Source of the DNA: Rhizobium grahamii
GTDB taxonomy: Bacteria > Pseudomonadota > Alphaproteobacteria > Rhizobiales > Rhizobiaceae
Reading direction: 5' to 3'
Length of the DNA: 64,000 bases
Assembly (NCBI RefSeq): GCF_009498215.1
Contig: NZ_CP043498.1
Location: 124,001-188,000 of the forward strand
The notes beneath the pieces are model-generated. The model was not told where the DNA came from, made no database searches, and was given only the letters and a program-made list of their open reading frames with translations. The position numbers were made by a program, and so were the translations under genes. Below are positions 47,754-55,561 of the stretch, piece by piece (position 1 is the stretch's first letter; every line of letters starts with the position of its first letter).

Positions 47754-47971
47754 TTGTTAAAATGCGAACGAAACTACAAGCTTTGACCTTCAAAAGCTGC
47801 CTTGCAGCGGCAACTTTTCGTTAAGAAACCTTTGTCAAAGGTGAATGTAACTTGGGGCTGCTGATGAACGAGGCAGCTTGGAGCCCCGGCTCCCGAAACA
47901 TGATGTTGAACGACTAAGCCCTTGTTGAACAGCACTGAACTTTACAGGCAGCCACTTCGGCTGCCTTTTTT
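47754..47971 (+). ncRNA. Structured 3' region or candidate small RNA
   Basis: About 200 bases without a credible gene, ending in an intrinsic terminator. Two internal hairpins are visible: GCTGC/GCAGC (47796-47808) and a longer one in which GGGGCT, then GCTG, pairs with CAGC and AGCCCC across about 47854-47885. Neither is followed by a T-tract, so transcription should reach the terminal one. Either acsA2 has an unusually long 3' UTR or a separate small RNA of about 120-150 nt is encoded. I found no convincing promoter. Confidence 0.35.
47946..47971 (+). terminator. Intrinsic terminator before the cbrA 3' end
   Basis: A perfect 8-bp stem, AGGCAGCC / GGCTGCCT (47946-47953 and 47959-47966), then six T. 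The T-run is on the + strand only, so it ends rightward transcription (acsA2 or a small RNA), not cbrA. Confidence 0.92.
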
Positions 47972-47974
47972 CGT

Positions 47975-50900
47975 TCAGCCTGCGAGAACGCGTTGCGACG
48001 GGAAGGCGATCTCGACGAGCGTACCTTCGTTCGGCGTCGAACTGATCGCGAAGATCGCACGGTTCGCATCGACCATTGCCTTGGTCAGCGGCAGGCCAAG
48101 CCCGGTCCCTTCGCCGCGATGGCGCGATTGTGTCGACACCTGGCGGAAAGGCTTCATCGCCTGATCGAGCTCACTGCGGGTCATCCCGACGCCGGTGTCG
48201 CGAATGCGAAGGACAACGCTGCCGTTGGCCTCATAGGACGTGGACACTACGATCTGACCGCCCGACGGCGTGAAACGGATCGAGTTCGACAGGATGTTGA
48301 GCGCGATCTGCTTGATGGAGCGGAGATCGGCGACGACATCGGGAATGGCCTGCGACAGTGCCGTCCGGATGATGACGCGCTGGCTGTTTGCCTGCGGCTG
48401 CAGCAGCGATACCGCTTCCGAAATGGCCTCGTTGAGCTTGACGGCATCGAAGTCGAGGTCCATTTCGCCTGCCTCGATCTTGGAGATATCCAAAAGATCG
48501 TTGACGATATCGAGGACATGACGGCCTGAGCGACCGATGTCGTTGGCATATTCGACGTAGCGCGGATGCCCGATCGTGCCGAAACGTTCCGTCGCCATCA
48601 TGTCGGAGAAGCCGATGATCGCATTGAGGGGCGTGCGGATCTCGTGGCTGACGCGTGCGAGGAAATCCGTCTTGTGGGCATTGGCGGTTTCGGCCGCGCT
48701 CTTGGCAGTGCGCAGGTCGTCTTCGGTGCGCTTCCACTGGGTAATGTCGCGGATGACGGCGCAGTAACCGTTCGACGAGGTGAGGCGGCCCATCGTCATG
48801 AAAAGCGGCACGAAACCACCGGCAGCCTCGCGCCCGATCACTTCGCGACCGTCGTTCAGGACGCTCGCGACGCCGTGGCCGGAGAGCCCGTTGAGATAAT
48901 CGAGCACGGCCCGCTGGCTTTCATGAGCGAAGAGCATGACGAAGGGTTTGCCGCGCGTCTCTTCTTCATCGTAGTTGAAAAGAGCGCTGGCCGAACGGTT
49001 CATCGAGCGGATGTCGCCCTCGCTGCCGATGACGACAACGCCGTCAGTGGCGGTCTCTAGGATCGATCTCAGCTCCTCGACTTCAACCTGCAGCCGGGCA
49101 ACCTTTTCGACCATCCGATCGGTGGCGCGGGGCTCCGCCGGTGCGATATCCTTCGCCGGCACCGTTCCATCGTTTGCGGTCGGCATCAGCGCCAGCATCA
49201 GTGCGCTGGATTCTTCCCAGCGAATGGACTGCAGCCGTGCCGAAACCGGCACCAGTTCGTCTTCGGCGGTGACGAGCATCATGGCGCTGCCGCCGCGTGC
49301 GTTTCCTGTTAGCTCGTGCCGCTGCAGCAGAGCGTCGATACCGCCGACATCAGAAAGCTCCTCGAGCGAGCCGTAACCGGTCAGCCGCATGAACTCCGGA
49401 TTGGCATGGATCAGGTCGTCGCCGGCATGAATGAGAACGGCAACAGGCAGCTGGTCGATCACACCAGCGGAGAAGCCGTCCGTCATCTTCACCCGTGGCG
49501 GAATGAAGCTCGCCAGAATATCCATCTGGCTGACGGTCTCCTCAAGGCCCTCGATGACATCGTCTTCTTCGTCAGCACTCGCCTGTGCAGCATTGTCGGA
49601 CATCGATTCCAACGGCTCAGCAATTTCCTCGAGCGGTGCGACAGGCTCGGCAGCGTGACTTTCTTCCCCAGAAGCAGCATTCTCGCCAGCCGGAGCATCC
49701 TCATCGGTTTCCGATGCGCGAACACCGAAGGCCTCGAGGCGCTTGGCGATTTCGCGGAAGTTTGCCTGCTCAGCCGTGGTCAGCGTCGGCCCGGCGCCGT
49801 GAAGCTGAACGATCTTGTCGGTCAGCCAGCGGTTCGGCGTTTCTACGATCCGGAGCGCCGGCGGCTCGACGCGAGGCGCCTCCGTCGGCTGCTCCTCGGG
49901 GACAGGTGCTTCGGCGACAGGCTCTGGCTGTGCGGCAACGGGTTCCAACTCCGGAGCGATAGTCTCTGGCCGTGCGGTATCGGGTTCCGGCTTCGCGGAA
50001 ACAGACTCCTCCTCAGCCGGTTCGACGGTATCAACGACGTCAGGCGTCTCGTCTTCGACCTGCACCGGCGCGGTCTCTTCCTCGGACTGCGCTTCGACAG
50101 GCAGGTCCTCATCCGCTTTCGCCTGTTCCAGTTCCGGCGGCGTCGGCTCCTGCGCCAGGAAGGTCAGGCCGAGTGCCAGCGGATCCTCGGCGGCGTCGGC
50201 GAGGCGCACGACACCGAAACCACGAAAGCCGTCGAACTCGCGGCTTCTCGTATAGGTCGGCAAGGCTGCGAGATCGACGGGAACGGCCAGGCTCGTTCCC
50301 TCGATCGGCCAGTTGATCGTCTTTCCCGACCACGTGTCGCGGCGCGCCAACGCTTCGGCGATCTTGCCTTCCGGATCGAGGTTGAAGAGGGCGGCGATGT
50401 CGCTGAACGCAACGCCGATGATGTCGGCAGCATGCGGGCCGACGGCTTCCGCGAACTCGTCCGAGACTTCGCTGAAACGCCCCTCGGCATCGATTTTCCA
50501 GACAAAGCGGGTCGCCCGGCTGTTCGGCCTGAACACGAAGGCAGTATTGTCGGATGCTGCCTGCACGGCCGGTGCTTCCGACGCTGCGAGATCGACTACG
50601 GTGATCTCGTCTTCGTGTTCGGCCACTGCCTGGGCCGGCTGATCCGTCGCCTGATCCGCAGTGAGTTCGATGTCTGATGGCATCGGCTCGGCTTCGGTTG
50701 CAACCTCTGCCGACTCATCCGCAGCGTCATCGACGACAATATCCGTAGCGTCAGTGGCAGGCTCCTCGACGACCTCGAGCACAGGCTCCTCGATCACCTC
50801 AGGTGCCGTTTCCGTTAGCTCTGCTTCGACGGCTTCTTCAGCAACGACAGAGGCCTCGGCGGCATCGTCGCTAGCGTCGATACGCTCTTCCGGTTCGTCC

Positions 50901-51685
50901 TCTATGTCCTCGATCCCGGCAACGGCGTCGATCGCATCGGCGAAGTCGGGTGCGGGCGCGTCAACAACATGGTTAACGGCGCTTGTGGATAAGTCCGGCG
51001 CTTCCATCGGGTCGAGTCGTCCGAGAACGGTCTCGACGGCAAAGAGAAGATTGAGCGGTGGTGTGTCGCTGATTCGCCCGACCGCGGCAGGAAGATAACC
51101 TTTACCCGTCGCGACCGGTCGCTTCACGAGACCATGCGCGCTTTCACCAGCCATAATCGCCAGCGAACGTGCCGTCTGCTGGGTGACGCCGAGCGACGCA
51201 AAGCCAGGCGAAGAGGCGATGATTTCACCATCGTCGCCGATCACGGCCATATGGGTGTCAGGGTCGTCGAGACCGCTCAGCATCCGCTTGGCGCTGTCGC
51301 GCAAGGGCGGTTTCGCCGAAGCCGGTAGGAAGACCAGAATGGCCTGTTCGCCGGAGGAGAGATTAAGAAGTTCGACGCCGGCCTGGACGGCAACGCGCTG
51401 AAAGCCTTCCGCGATGCGGATCATGAAGTTGCGGCTGTCACCAACGGCTGCAAGTTGCCGCGCGGTTGCCTCAAGCTGTCGAAAGGTAATGTCTGTTCGG
51501 CTGATGCCCTGTTCGACAAGGTCGTAGACGGCAGAATACCCGAAAAGCTCGGCGCCCGAACCGTTGGCCCACAGCGCGCGGGTGAGATCGGCGGAAAGCA
51601 GGACCAGCGCTTCGCCACGCGCAAAACGTTCCCTCACGCGCGGGTGAACGGCGATATCGATGAACGGATACTGGACTGCCGGCAT
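47975..51685 (-). CDS. cbrA: PAS-domain sensor histidine kinase CbrA (PleC/DivJ family)
   Basis: 1236 residues. The C-terminal kinase core is complete: phosphoacceptor His1014 in SHEIRTPLNAIIGFSDMM, N-box around Asn1130 (NILSNSIRFT), G1 DTGVGM (about 1163-1168) and G2 GTGLGLPL (about 1192-1200). Two PAS-like domains precede it (about 755-810 and 880-995). Between roughly residues 250 and 720 lies a very acidic, Glu/Ala/Pro-rich disordered stretch. No membrane helix is seen, so the kinase is cytosolic. In S. meliloti, CbrA acts on the DivK-CtrA pathway and affects cell cycle, motility and symbiosis. Identification rests on architecture and its neighbours. A TTAA-N7-TTAA box precedes it. Confidence 0.88.
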   Translation of the reverse strand: MPAVQYPFIDIAVHPRVRERFARGEALVLLSADLTRALWANGSGAELFGYSAVYDLVEQGISRTDITFRQLEATARQLAAVGDSRNFMIRIAEGFQRVAVQAGVELLNLSSGEQAILVFLPASAKPPLRDSAKRMLSGLDDPDTHMAVIGDDGEIIASSPGFASLGVTQQTARSLAIMAGESAHGLVKRPVATGKGYLPAAVGRISDTPPLNLLFAVETVLGRLDPMEAPDLSTSAVNHVVDAPAPDFADAIDAVAGIEDIEDEPEERIDASDDAAEASVVAEEAVEAELTETAPEVIEEPVLEVVEEPATDATDIVVDDAADESAEVATEAEPMPSDIELTADQATDQPAQAVAEHEDEITVVDLAASEAPAVQAASDNTAFVFRPNSRATRFVWKIDAEGRFSEVSDEFAEAVGPHAADIIGVAFSDIAALFNLDPEGKIAEALARRDTWSGKTINWPIEGTSLAVPVDLAALPTYTRSREFDGFRGFGVVRLADAAEDPLALGLTFLAQEPTPPELEQAKADEDLPVEAQSEEETAPVQVEDETPDVVDTVEPAEEESVSAKPEPDTARPETIAPELEPVAAQPEPVAEAPVPEEQPTEAPRVEPPALRIVETPNRWLTDKIVQLHGAGPTLTTAEQANFREIAKRLEAFGVRASETDEDAPAGENAASGEESHAAEPVAPLEEIAEPLESMSDNAAQASADEEDDVIEGLEETVSQMDILASFIPPRVKMTDGFSAGVIDQLPVAVLIHAGDDLIHANPEFMRLTGYGSLEELSDVGGIDALLQRHELTGNARGGSAMMLVTAEDELVPVSARLQSIRWEESSALMLALMPTANDGTVPAKDIAPAEPRATDRMVEKVARLQVEVEELRSILETATDGVVVIGSEGDIRSMNRSASALFNYDEEETRGKPFVMLFAHESQRAVLDYLNGLSGHGVASVLNDGREVIGREAAGGFVPLFMTMGRLTSSNGYCAVIRDITQWKRTEDDLRTAKSAAETANAHKTDFLARVSHEIRTPLNAIIGFSDMMATERFGTIGHPRYVEYANDIGRSGRHVLDIVNDLLDISKIEAGEMDLDFDAVKLNEAISEAVSLLQPQANSQRVIIRTALSQAIPDVVADLRSIKQIALNILSNSIRFTPSGGQIVVSTSYEANGSVVLRIRDTGVGMTRSELDQAMKPFRQVSTQSRHRGEGTGLGLPLTKAMVDANRAIFAISSTPNEGTLVEIAFPSQRVLAG

Positions 51686-51715
51686 GCTCGCACCTTCGGG
51701 CTTCGGGCATTGAAA

Positions 51716-51730
51716 TTAACGCTCTATTAA
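51716..51730. promoter_or_regulatory. Perfect TTAA-N7-TTAA (CtrA-type) box upstream of cbrA
   Basis: TTAA at 51716-51719 and TTAA at 51727-51730 with seven bases between, 31-45 bases upstream of the cbrA start codon. This is the full CtrA consensus known from Caulobacter and rhizobia. CtrA binding itself is inferred. Confidence 0.6.
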
Positions 51731-51792
51731 TAACGACAGGCTGCATGAGGGTCCAGCAGAGGCCCGGAGTTTCGAGCGGAAAGGTTAATGCG

Positions 51793-51825
51793 TTGTGCAG
51801 TGCACAATGATATTGCAATGCACAA
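51793..51825. promoter_or_regulatory. Palindromic operator pair upstream of the phasin gene
   Basis: TTGTGCA-G-TGCACAA (51793-51807) is a perfect 7+1+7 palindrome; a second, imperfect copy TTGCAATGCACAA follows at 51813-51825. A CTATATAT stretch at 51833-51840 is a likely -10 element. TGCA-rich operators of this kind are bound by PHB regulators of the PhaR type in other bacteria, so PhaR (AniA) is the likely candidate. Confidence 0.5.
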
Positions 51826-51897
51826 GGATCTGCTATATATAATGGTCATCTAACGAATGAGGCTTAGCCCATGCCCAGACCAAAGGAGCGCAGACCC

Positions 51898-52341
51898 ATG
51901 GCGAAAATCGACGACGTTTTTTCGATCTCTTCCTTCGACCCTGCAAAGTTCGCGGATTCTTTCCGTGATTTCGCCGAGAAGGGGGCTCAGCAGTCCCGCG
52001 AGGCCTACGCGAAGATGAAGGTCGCGGGCGAGGAAGCCGGTAAGACGCTGGAAACGACCGTGCAGACGGCCCAGGCTGGCGTTGCTGAGATCGGCCATAA
52101 GGCCATCGACGCGCTGCGCGTGAACGCCGAACACTCCCTGACGCACATGGACGCTCTTCTGTCCGTCAAGTCGGTTGCCGAACTGATCGAACTCCAGACC
52201 TCGTTTCTGCGCAAGCAGACCGAGCTGACGATCGAGCAGGCAAAGTCGATGCAAGAGACCTCCAAGCAGGTTGCCGAAAAGCTCGCCAAGCCGAGCAAGG
52301 AAGCCGCGGAAAAGGTTATGGCGTCCTTCAAGGCGGCCTGA
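51898..52341 (+). CDS. phaP1: Phasin (PHB granule-associated protein)
   Basis: 147 residues from the ATG at 51898, which has AAGGAG nine bases upstream; an ATG at 51871 is in frame but less supported. The sequence is almost wholly amphipathic helix: FADSFRDFAEKGAQQSREAYAKMKVAGEEAGKTLETTVQTAQAG, then LLSVKSVAELIELQTSFLRKQTELTIEQAKSMQE, the phasin domain signature. Phasins coat polyhydroxybutyrate granules. In S. meliloti the phasin beside cbrA is PhaP1. Divergent from cbrA; a terminator follows. Confidence 0.92.
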   Translation: MAKIDDVFSISSFDPAKFADSFRDFAEKGAQQSREAYAKMKVAGEEAGKTLETTVQTAQAGVAEIGHKAIDALRVNAEHSLTHMDALLSVKSVAELIELQTSFLRKQTELTIEQAKSMQETSKQVAEKLAKPSKEAAEKVMASFKAA

Positions 52342-52361
52342 TCTAATCACCGAGACAACAA

Positions 52362-52390
52362 AAGGCTGGACCGTTCGTCCGGCCTTTTTG
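52362..52390 (+). terminator. Terminator of the phasin gene
   Basis: An 11-bp stem with one T-G pair (AAAGGCTGGAC / GTCCGGCCTTT, 52362-52372 and 52378-52388), loop CGTTC, followed by T residues. Confidence 0.92.
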
Positions 52391-52467
52391 TATATTGAGG
52401 GGAGATAGGGCTTGAATTAATTCTCAAGTCCTCGTATGTGAGCCCCGTCGCGTCGGACGCGATTTGT

Positions 52468-52544
52468 GCGGTTGTAGCTCAGTTGGTTAGAGCGCAGGTT
52501 TGTGGCACCTGAGGTCGGAGGTTCGAGACCCCCCAACCGTACCA
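52468..52544 (+). tRNA. tRNA-His (GTG anticodon)
   Basis: 77 bases with an encoded CCA. The cloverleaf folds with acceptor GCGGTTG / CAACCGT, D stem GCTC / GAGC, anticodon stem CAGGT / ACCTG with loop TTGTGGC (anticodon GTG) and T loop TTCGAGA. Position 73 is A, pair 1-72 is G-T, and there is no encoded G-1, the unusual form described for a clade of alphaproteobacteria. The T stem has an A-C mismatch at 51-63. Confidence 0.97.
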
Positions 52545-52575
52545 TTCTTCCACTTTTCATCACGATTTGACTGGC

Positions 52576-53412
52576 TTAATGCTTCATCAGCAACGGCATT
52601 GGCGCGTTCTGCAATAGATAGCGTGTGACCCGTCCAAGCAGCAGTTCGAGGAAATAGCTGTGCTTGAAGGCGCCGAGCAGCAGGCAGCTGGCGTTTTCGG
52701 CGCAGGCGAAATCGAGAATCGTTTCGCCGACCGATCGGCCTCCTGAATTGACGGCGACGATCTCAGCCCCGATGCCGATCTCAGCCATCAGGTCCTTTGC
52801 CTTGTTTTGCGATACGGCGGCCGGCGTATCGTTGACGCAGAGGATCGTTACGCGTTCCGCTGCTGCCAGCCATTGCCTTGAGGCGATGACAGCGCGCTGG
52901 GCATGATTTTGCGGCTTCCAGGCGATCACGACGTGACGCAGCAGGTTGCCACTATAGCCGCCGCGCGGCGGCACCAGCACCAGCTTCTGTTCATTGAAGA
53001 TGAGGTCGTAGAACGCATCCCGAGCGTCGAGGTTGCCGTGATAGGCTGCCACCACGATCGAGCTGTCGTGAACCTCGCGCGCCATGCAGCGCTCCATATC
53101 ACCGCTATAGTCGCCCATCGGCAAGGTCCGCCGTTCCGGAGAGTTGCGCCGCCATGCGCGAAACACCTTGCTCACATGTTCGAAGCGCTCCCGCGAAGAC
53201 CCTTCCGAGATCTCGCGCAACACCATCAGGTCGATCTCTTCAGGCGCGGTGATCATGCCGACAGGCCGTGTGCCGAGATGGGCAGCCCCCATACTCCCGT
53301 TGATCGAGTGCGCCGCCTGTTCGGCCATCTCGAGGCACGAATGCGCGCATGCGGGATCCGAGAGCAGGGCCAGCACGTCCGCCCGCGCCAGGCGCGGCTC
53401 CACATATTGCAT
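52576..53412 (-). CDS. Universal stress protein (two tandem Usp domains)
   Basis: 278 residues from the ATG at 53412 (MQYVEPRLARADVLALL), where family similarity seems to begin; the frame extends to 53547 with ATGs at about 53454 and 53463 as alternatives, and the ribosome-binding site is not decisive. The second Usp domain is clear at the C-terminus: HVVIAWKPQNHAQRAVIASRQWLAAAERVTILCVND, then GRSVGETILDFACAENASCLLLGAFKHSYFLELLLGRVTRYLLQNAPMPLLMKH with the G-x-G-x9-G-like nucleotide loop. The first domain is degenerate. Role: stress survival, mechanism unknown. Confidence 0.82.
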   Translation of the reverse strand: MQYVEPRLARADVLALLSDPACAHSCLEMAEQAAHSINGSMGAAHLGTRPVGMITAPEEIDLMVLREISEGSSRERFEHVSKVFRAWRRNSPERRTLPMGDYSGDMERCMAREVHDSSIVVAAYHGNLDARDAFYDLIFNEQKLVLVPPRGGYSGNLLRHVVIAWKPQNHAQRAVIASRQWLAAAERVTILCVNDTPAAVSQNKAKDLMAEIGIGAEIVAVNSGGRSVGETILDFACAENASCLLLGAFKHSYFLELLLGRVTRYLLQNAPMPLLMKH

Positions 53413-53749
53413 TCCCTCCGGGCTTCGGTCGGGTTGTTGTTGTCTCAGTCGCATGGTGAACATGGCGGGATCTGCCTCCACAAACGCAGTCTTGTCGCCC
53501 TTCCGCGCCCAAATCTGCTTTTTGTGATTGGCGGCGCCGCACCTCAAATCCTACGCCTCTACCCCCTGCGCTGCAACGAATATATGATCCCTACCCACCA
53601 AGCGATGTAGGGTTATTGATGCCGCAAGCGGGCATCTTCCGATCAGAAGCGTAAGCGGGAAAAGATCGCGCGCTAATCGTTTCAATGCATCACAATTTGG
53701 TTGTCAGCCGTCATATTGCGTTGCAAAATGTGATTGAGAATGCCATTTC

Positions 53750-53764
53750 TTAAGCGGGGGTTAA
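53750..53764. promoter_or_regulatory. Perfect TTAA-N7-TTAA (CtrA-type) box
   Basis: TTAA at 53750-53753 and TTAA at 53761-53764 around GCGGGGG, 29-43 bases before the start codon of the small HTH gene. The geometry is nearly the same as upstream of cbrA. Confidence 0.55.
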
Positions 53765-53792
53765 TTCAGAGTGATTTTAGAAGGAGACTTGG

Positions 53793-54038
53793 ATGTCCAT
53801 TTCGCTCAACAATCTGGATGAAACCAAGGCCACGGTCGTATCCACCATTAATATCGCAGCTGCTATAAAGAATGCTCGCGAGGCCGTTGGTTACTCGATT
53901 GACGATCTTGCTGTCACCTGTGGCCTGGTCGTCAGCGAGATCCAGGATGTCGAAAGCGGCGCCGATGCTGATCCCGCCAAGTTGAAGCGGATCGCAGCAG
54001 CGCTGCAGCTACCGATTACGGAACTGCTTCCCGAGTGA
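53793..54038 (+). CDS. Small XRE-like helix-turn-helix protein
   Basis: 81 residues. After a 20-residue N-terminal tail, residues about 22-78 form a Cro/CI-type HTH (IAAAIKNAREAVGYSIDDLAVTCGLVVSEIQDVESGADADPAKLKRIAAALQLPITELLPE). No second domain is present, so it is a stand-alone DNA-binding or adaptor protein. A strong AGAAGGAG site precedes the ATG. A CtrA-type box lies immediately upstream. It is not accompanied by a toxin gene, so an antitoxin role is unlikely. The DUF4174 gene follows after 182 bases. Confidence 0.8.
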   Translation: MSISLNNLDETKATVVSTINIAAAIKNAREAVGYSIDDLAVTCGLVVSEIQDVESGADADPAKLKRIAAALQLPITELLPE

Positions 54039-54220
54039 ATGCATGCAATGGGGCTGGCCTGGATTTTCCGGCCGCCCCTGCCACCTTTCGGTCCGGCAAT
54101 GCCGACCGTCTTCTAAACCGGTTTCCTTGCCGGAGCACCAAGTGGCGCTTTTCCCAACTGGCCTGACCATGGAACCGTTCCCACGGGGCAGCGTTGTCGT
54201 CAGCAGCGGGAGAATATCGA

Positions 54221-54664
54221 ATGTCAAAGACACTCTTATATGGCGCGACCAAGGTTGATGAGACGAACGCCGCCTATGCGGCCGTTGGCAGTCTTGAGCA
54301 ATTTCAATGGAAAAACCGCGTGGTGGTGATCTTCCCAGATACCGACAACGCGCGCGCGGCCCGCCAGGAGAATATGCTGCTCGCCGACCGGGAGGGTCTG
54401 AGCGAGCGTGATGTTGTTGTCCTGAAGGTCGCAGAAGGCAGTGTGCGCGCCATTTTTGGCGCTGCCGAGAGCCTCGATGCCGGAGTTCTCGAACAGGAAC
54501 TGATCGGCTTGTCGGCCGGTGAGTTCGCAGCGGTTCTCGTCGGCAAGGACGGGACCGTCAAGCTTAACGTTCGTGAACCAGTCAGTAGCGGGGAGCTCTT
54601 TGCGATCATCGACGCGATGCCGGTCAGAGCGGCGGAAGCCGCTGATGCAAAGGATCAGTCTTGA
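54221..54664 (+). CDS. DUF4174-domain protein
   Basis: 147 residues from the ATG at 54221 (GGGAGA upstream). The core (LEQFQWKNRVVVIFPDTDNARAARQENMLLADREGLSERDVVVLKVAEG, then GEFAAVLVGKDGTVKLNVREPVSSGELFAIIDAMPVR) matches the DUF4174 family, which looks thioredoxin-like in overall pattern (a beta-alpha-beta start and KDGxVKL before the last helix) but lacks a CxxC active site. There is no signal peptide in this start choice. Function is unknown; some relatives are secreted. The next gene is convergent. Confidence 0.78.
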   Translation: MSKTLLYGATKVDETNAAYAAVGSLEQFQWKNRVVVIFPDTDNARAARQENMLLADREGLSERDVVVLKVAEGSVRAIFGAAESLDAGVLEQELIGLSAGEFAAVLVGKDGTVKLNVREPVSSGELFAIIDAMPVRAAEAADAKDQS

Positions 54665-54679
54665 GCCTCTGCCGAACGC

Positions 54680-55561
54680 TCAGAGAAATATGTTGCGCTC
54701 GGCGCTGACGAGTTCCTGCAGGAAATCGACCACGGTGCGGACACGAACGAGATCCCGTGCGCTCTCGTGATAGGTCGTCCAGTAGGCCCGGTGAATGGAA
54801 ACGTCGGGAAGCACTTGTACGAGTTCAGGGTATTGCCGCGCGATGTAGTCGTGGAGGATGCCGATGCCGGCGCCAGAGCGCACGGCCTCCGTCTGGCCGA
54901 TCGCGGTCGAAATCTCGAATGAGGCATCCCAGCTGCGCATCACTGCCGAGCTGAAATTGAGCGAGGCCGTGAAAACGAGGTCTTCGACATAGCCGATCCG
55001 GGGATGCGTCTTGAGCGCATCGGCATCGAAGGGCGCTTCATGCTTTTTCAGATAGTCGCGCGAGGCATAGAGGCCGAGCGTATAGTCGGTAAGCTTGGAC
55101 GAGACGAGGCGACCTTGCTGGGGGCGTTCGAGGGTGATGGCGATATCGGCCTCGCGCTGCGACAGCGAAAAGGAGCGCGGCACCGGCACCAGCTGGATCT
55201 TCAGCTCTGGATGGCGCTCGATCAGCCGGCCCATACGCGGCGCGAGGAACGAAACGCCGAAGCCGTCGGGCGCTCCGACACGAACGGTGCCGGCAATCGC
55301 GGTATCGGTGCGGCCAAGATTGGCCTGCGCTGCCAGCATCTCCGTTTCCATCCGCTCTGCCGAAACCAGGAAGACCTCACCCTCAGTGGTAAGCTCGCAT
55401 CCATTCGTACGGCGAACGAAGAGCCGCGTCTTCAGAGACTCCTCGAGAGACGTCAGGCGTCGCGACAGCGTGGCGTGGTTGAGCGCCAGCCGTTTGGAGG
55501 CCGCGAGGATCTGCCCGGTTCGGGCGACGGCAAGGAAGATGCGGACGTCGTCCCAGTTCAT
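54680..55561 (-). CDS. LysR-family transcriptional regulator
   Basis: 293 residues. The HTH is at residues 3-60 (WDDVRIFLAVARTGQILAASKRLALNHATLSRRLTSLEESLKTRLFVRRTNGCELT), then a full effector-binding domain (GTVRVGAPDGFGVSFLAPRMGRLIERHPELKIQLVP). It is translationally coupled to the upstream monooxygenase-like gene by an ATGA overlap (55558-55561). The pair is divergent from mmsA, a common context, so MmsA is a plausible target. Confidence 0.9.
   Translation of the reverse strand: MNWDDVRIFLAVARTGQILAASKRLALNHATLSRRLTSLEESLKTRLFVRRTNGCELTTEGEVFLVSAERMETEMLAAQANLGRTDTAIAGTVRVGAPDGFGVSFLAPRMGRLIERHPELKIQLVPVPRSFSLSQREADIAITLERPQQGRLVSSKLTDYTLGLYASRDYLKKHEAPFDADALKTHPRIGYVEDLVFTASLNFSSAVMRSWDASFEISTAIGQTEAVRSGAGIGILHDYIARQYPELVQVLPDVSIHRAYWTTYHESARDLVRVRTVVDFLQELVSAERNIFL

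Noticed and set aside
47946..47971. Terminator hairpin as the terminator of cbrA
   Set aside because: The T-run is downstream of the stem only on the + strand; read from cbrA there is no T-tract after the stem.
52468..52544. tRNA-His as the attachment site of an integrated element
   Set aside because: No integrase, no repeated tRNA 3' end and no change in gene content were seen on either side.
53793..54038. Small HTH gene as the antitoxin of a toxin-antitoxin pair
   Set aside because: No small partner gene lies next to it on either side in the right arrangement; the following gene is a 147-residue DUF4174 protein 182 bases away.
54043..54258. 71-codon + strand frame between the HTH gene and the DUF4174 gene
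   Set aside because: It overlaps the start of the DUF4174 gene in another frame, has no ribosome-binding site and a Pro/Ser/Gly-rich composition without structure.
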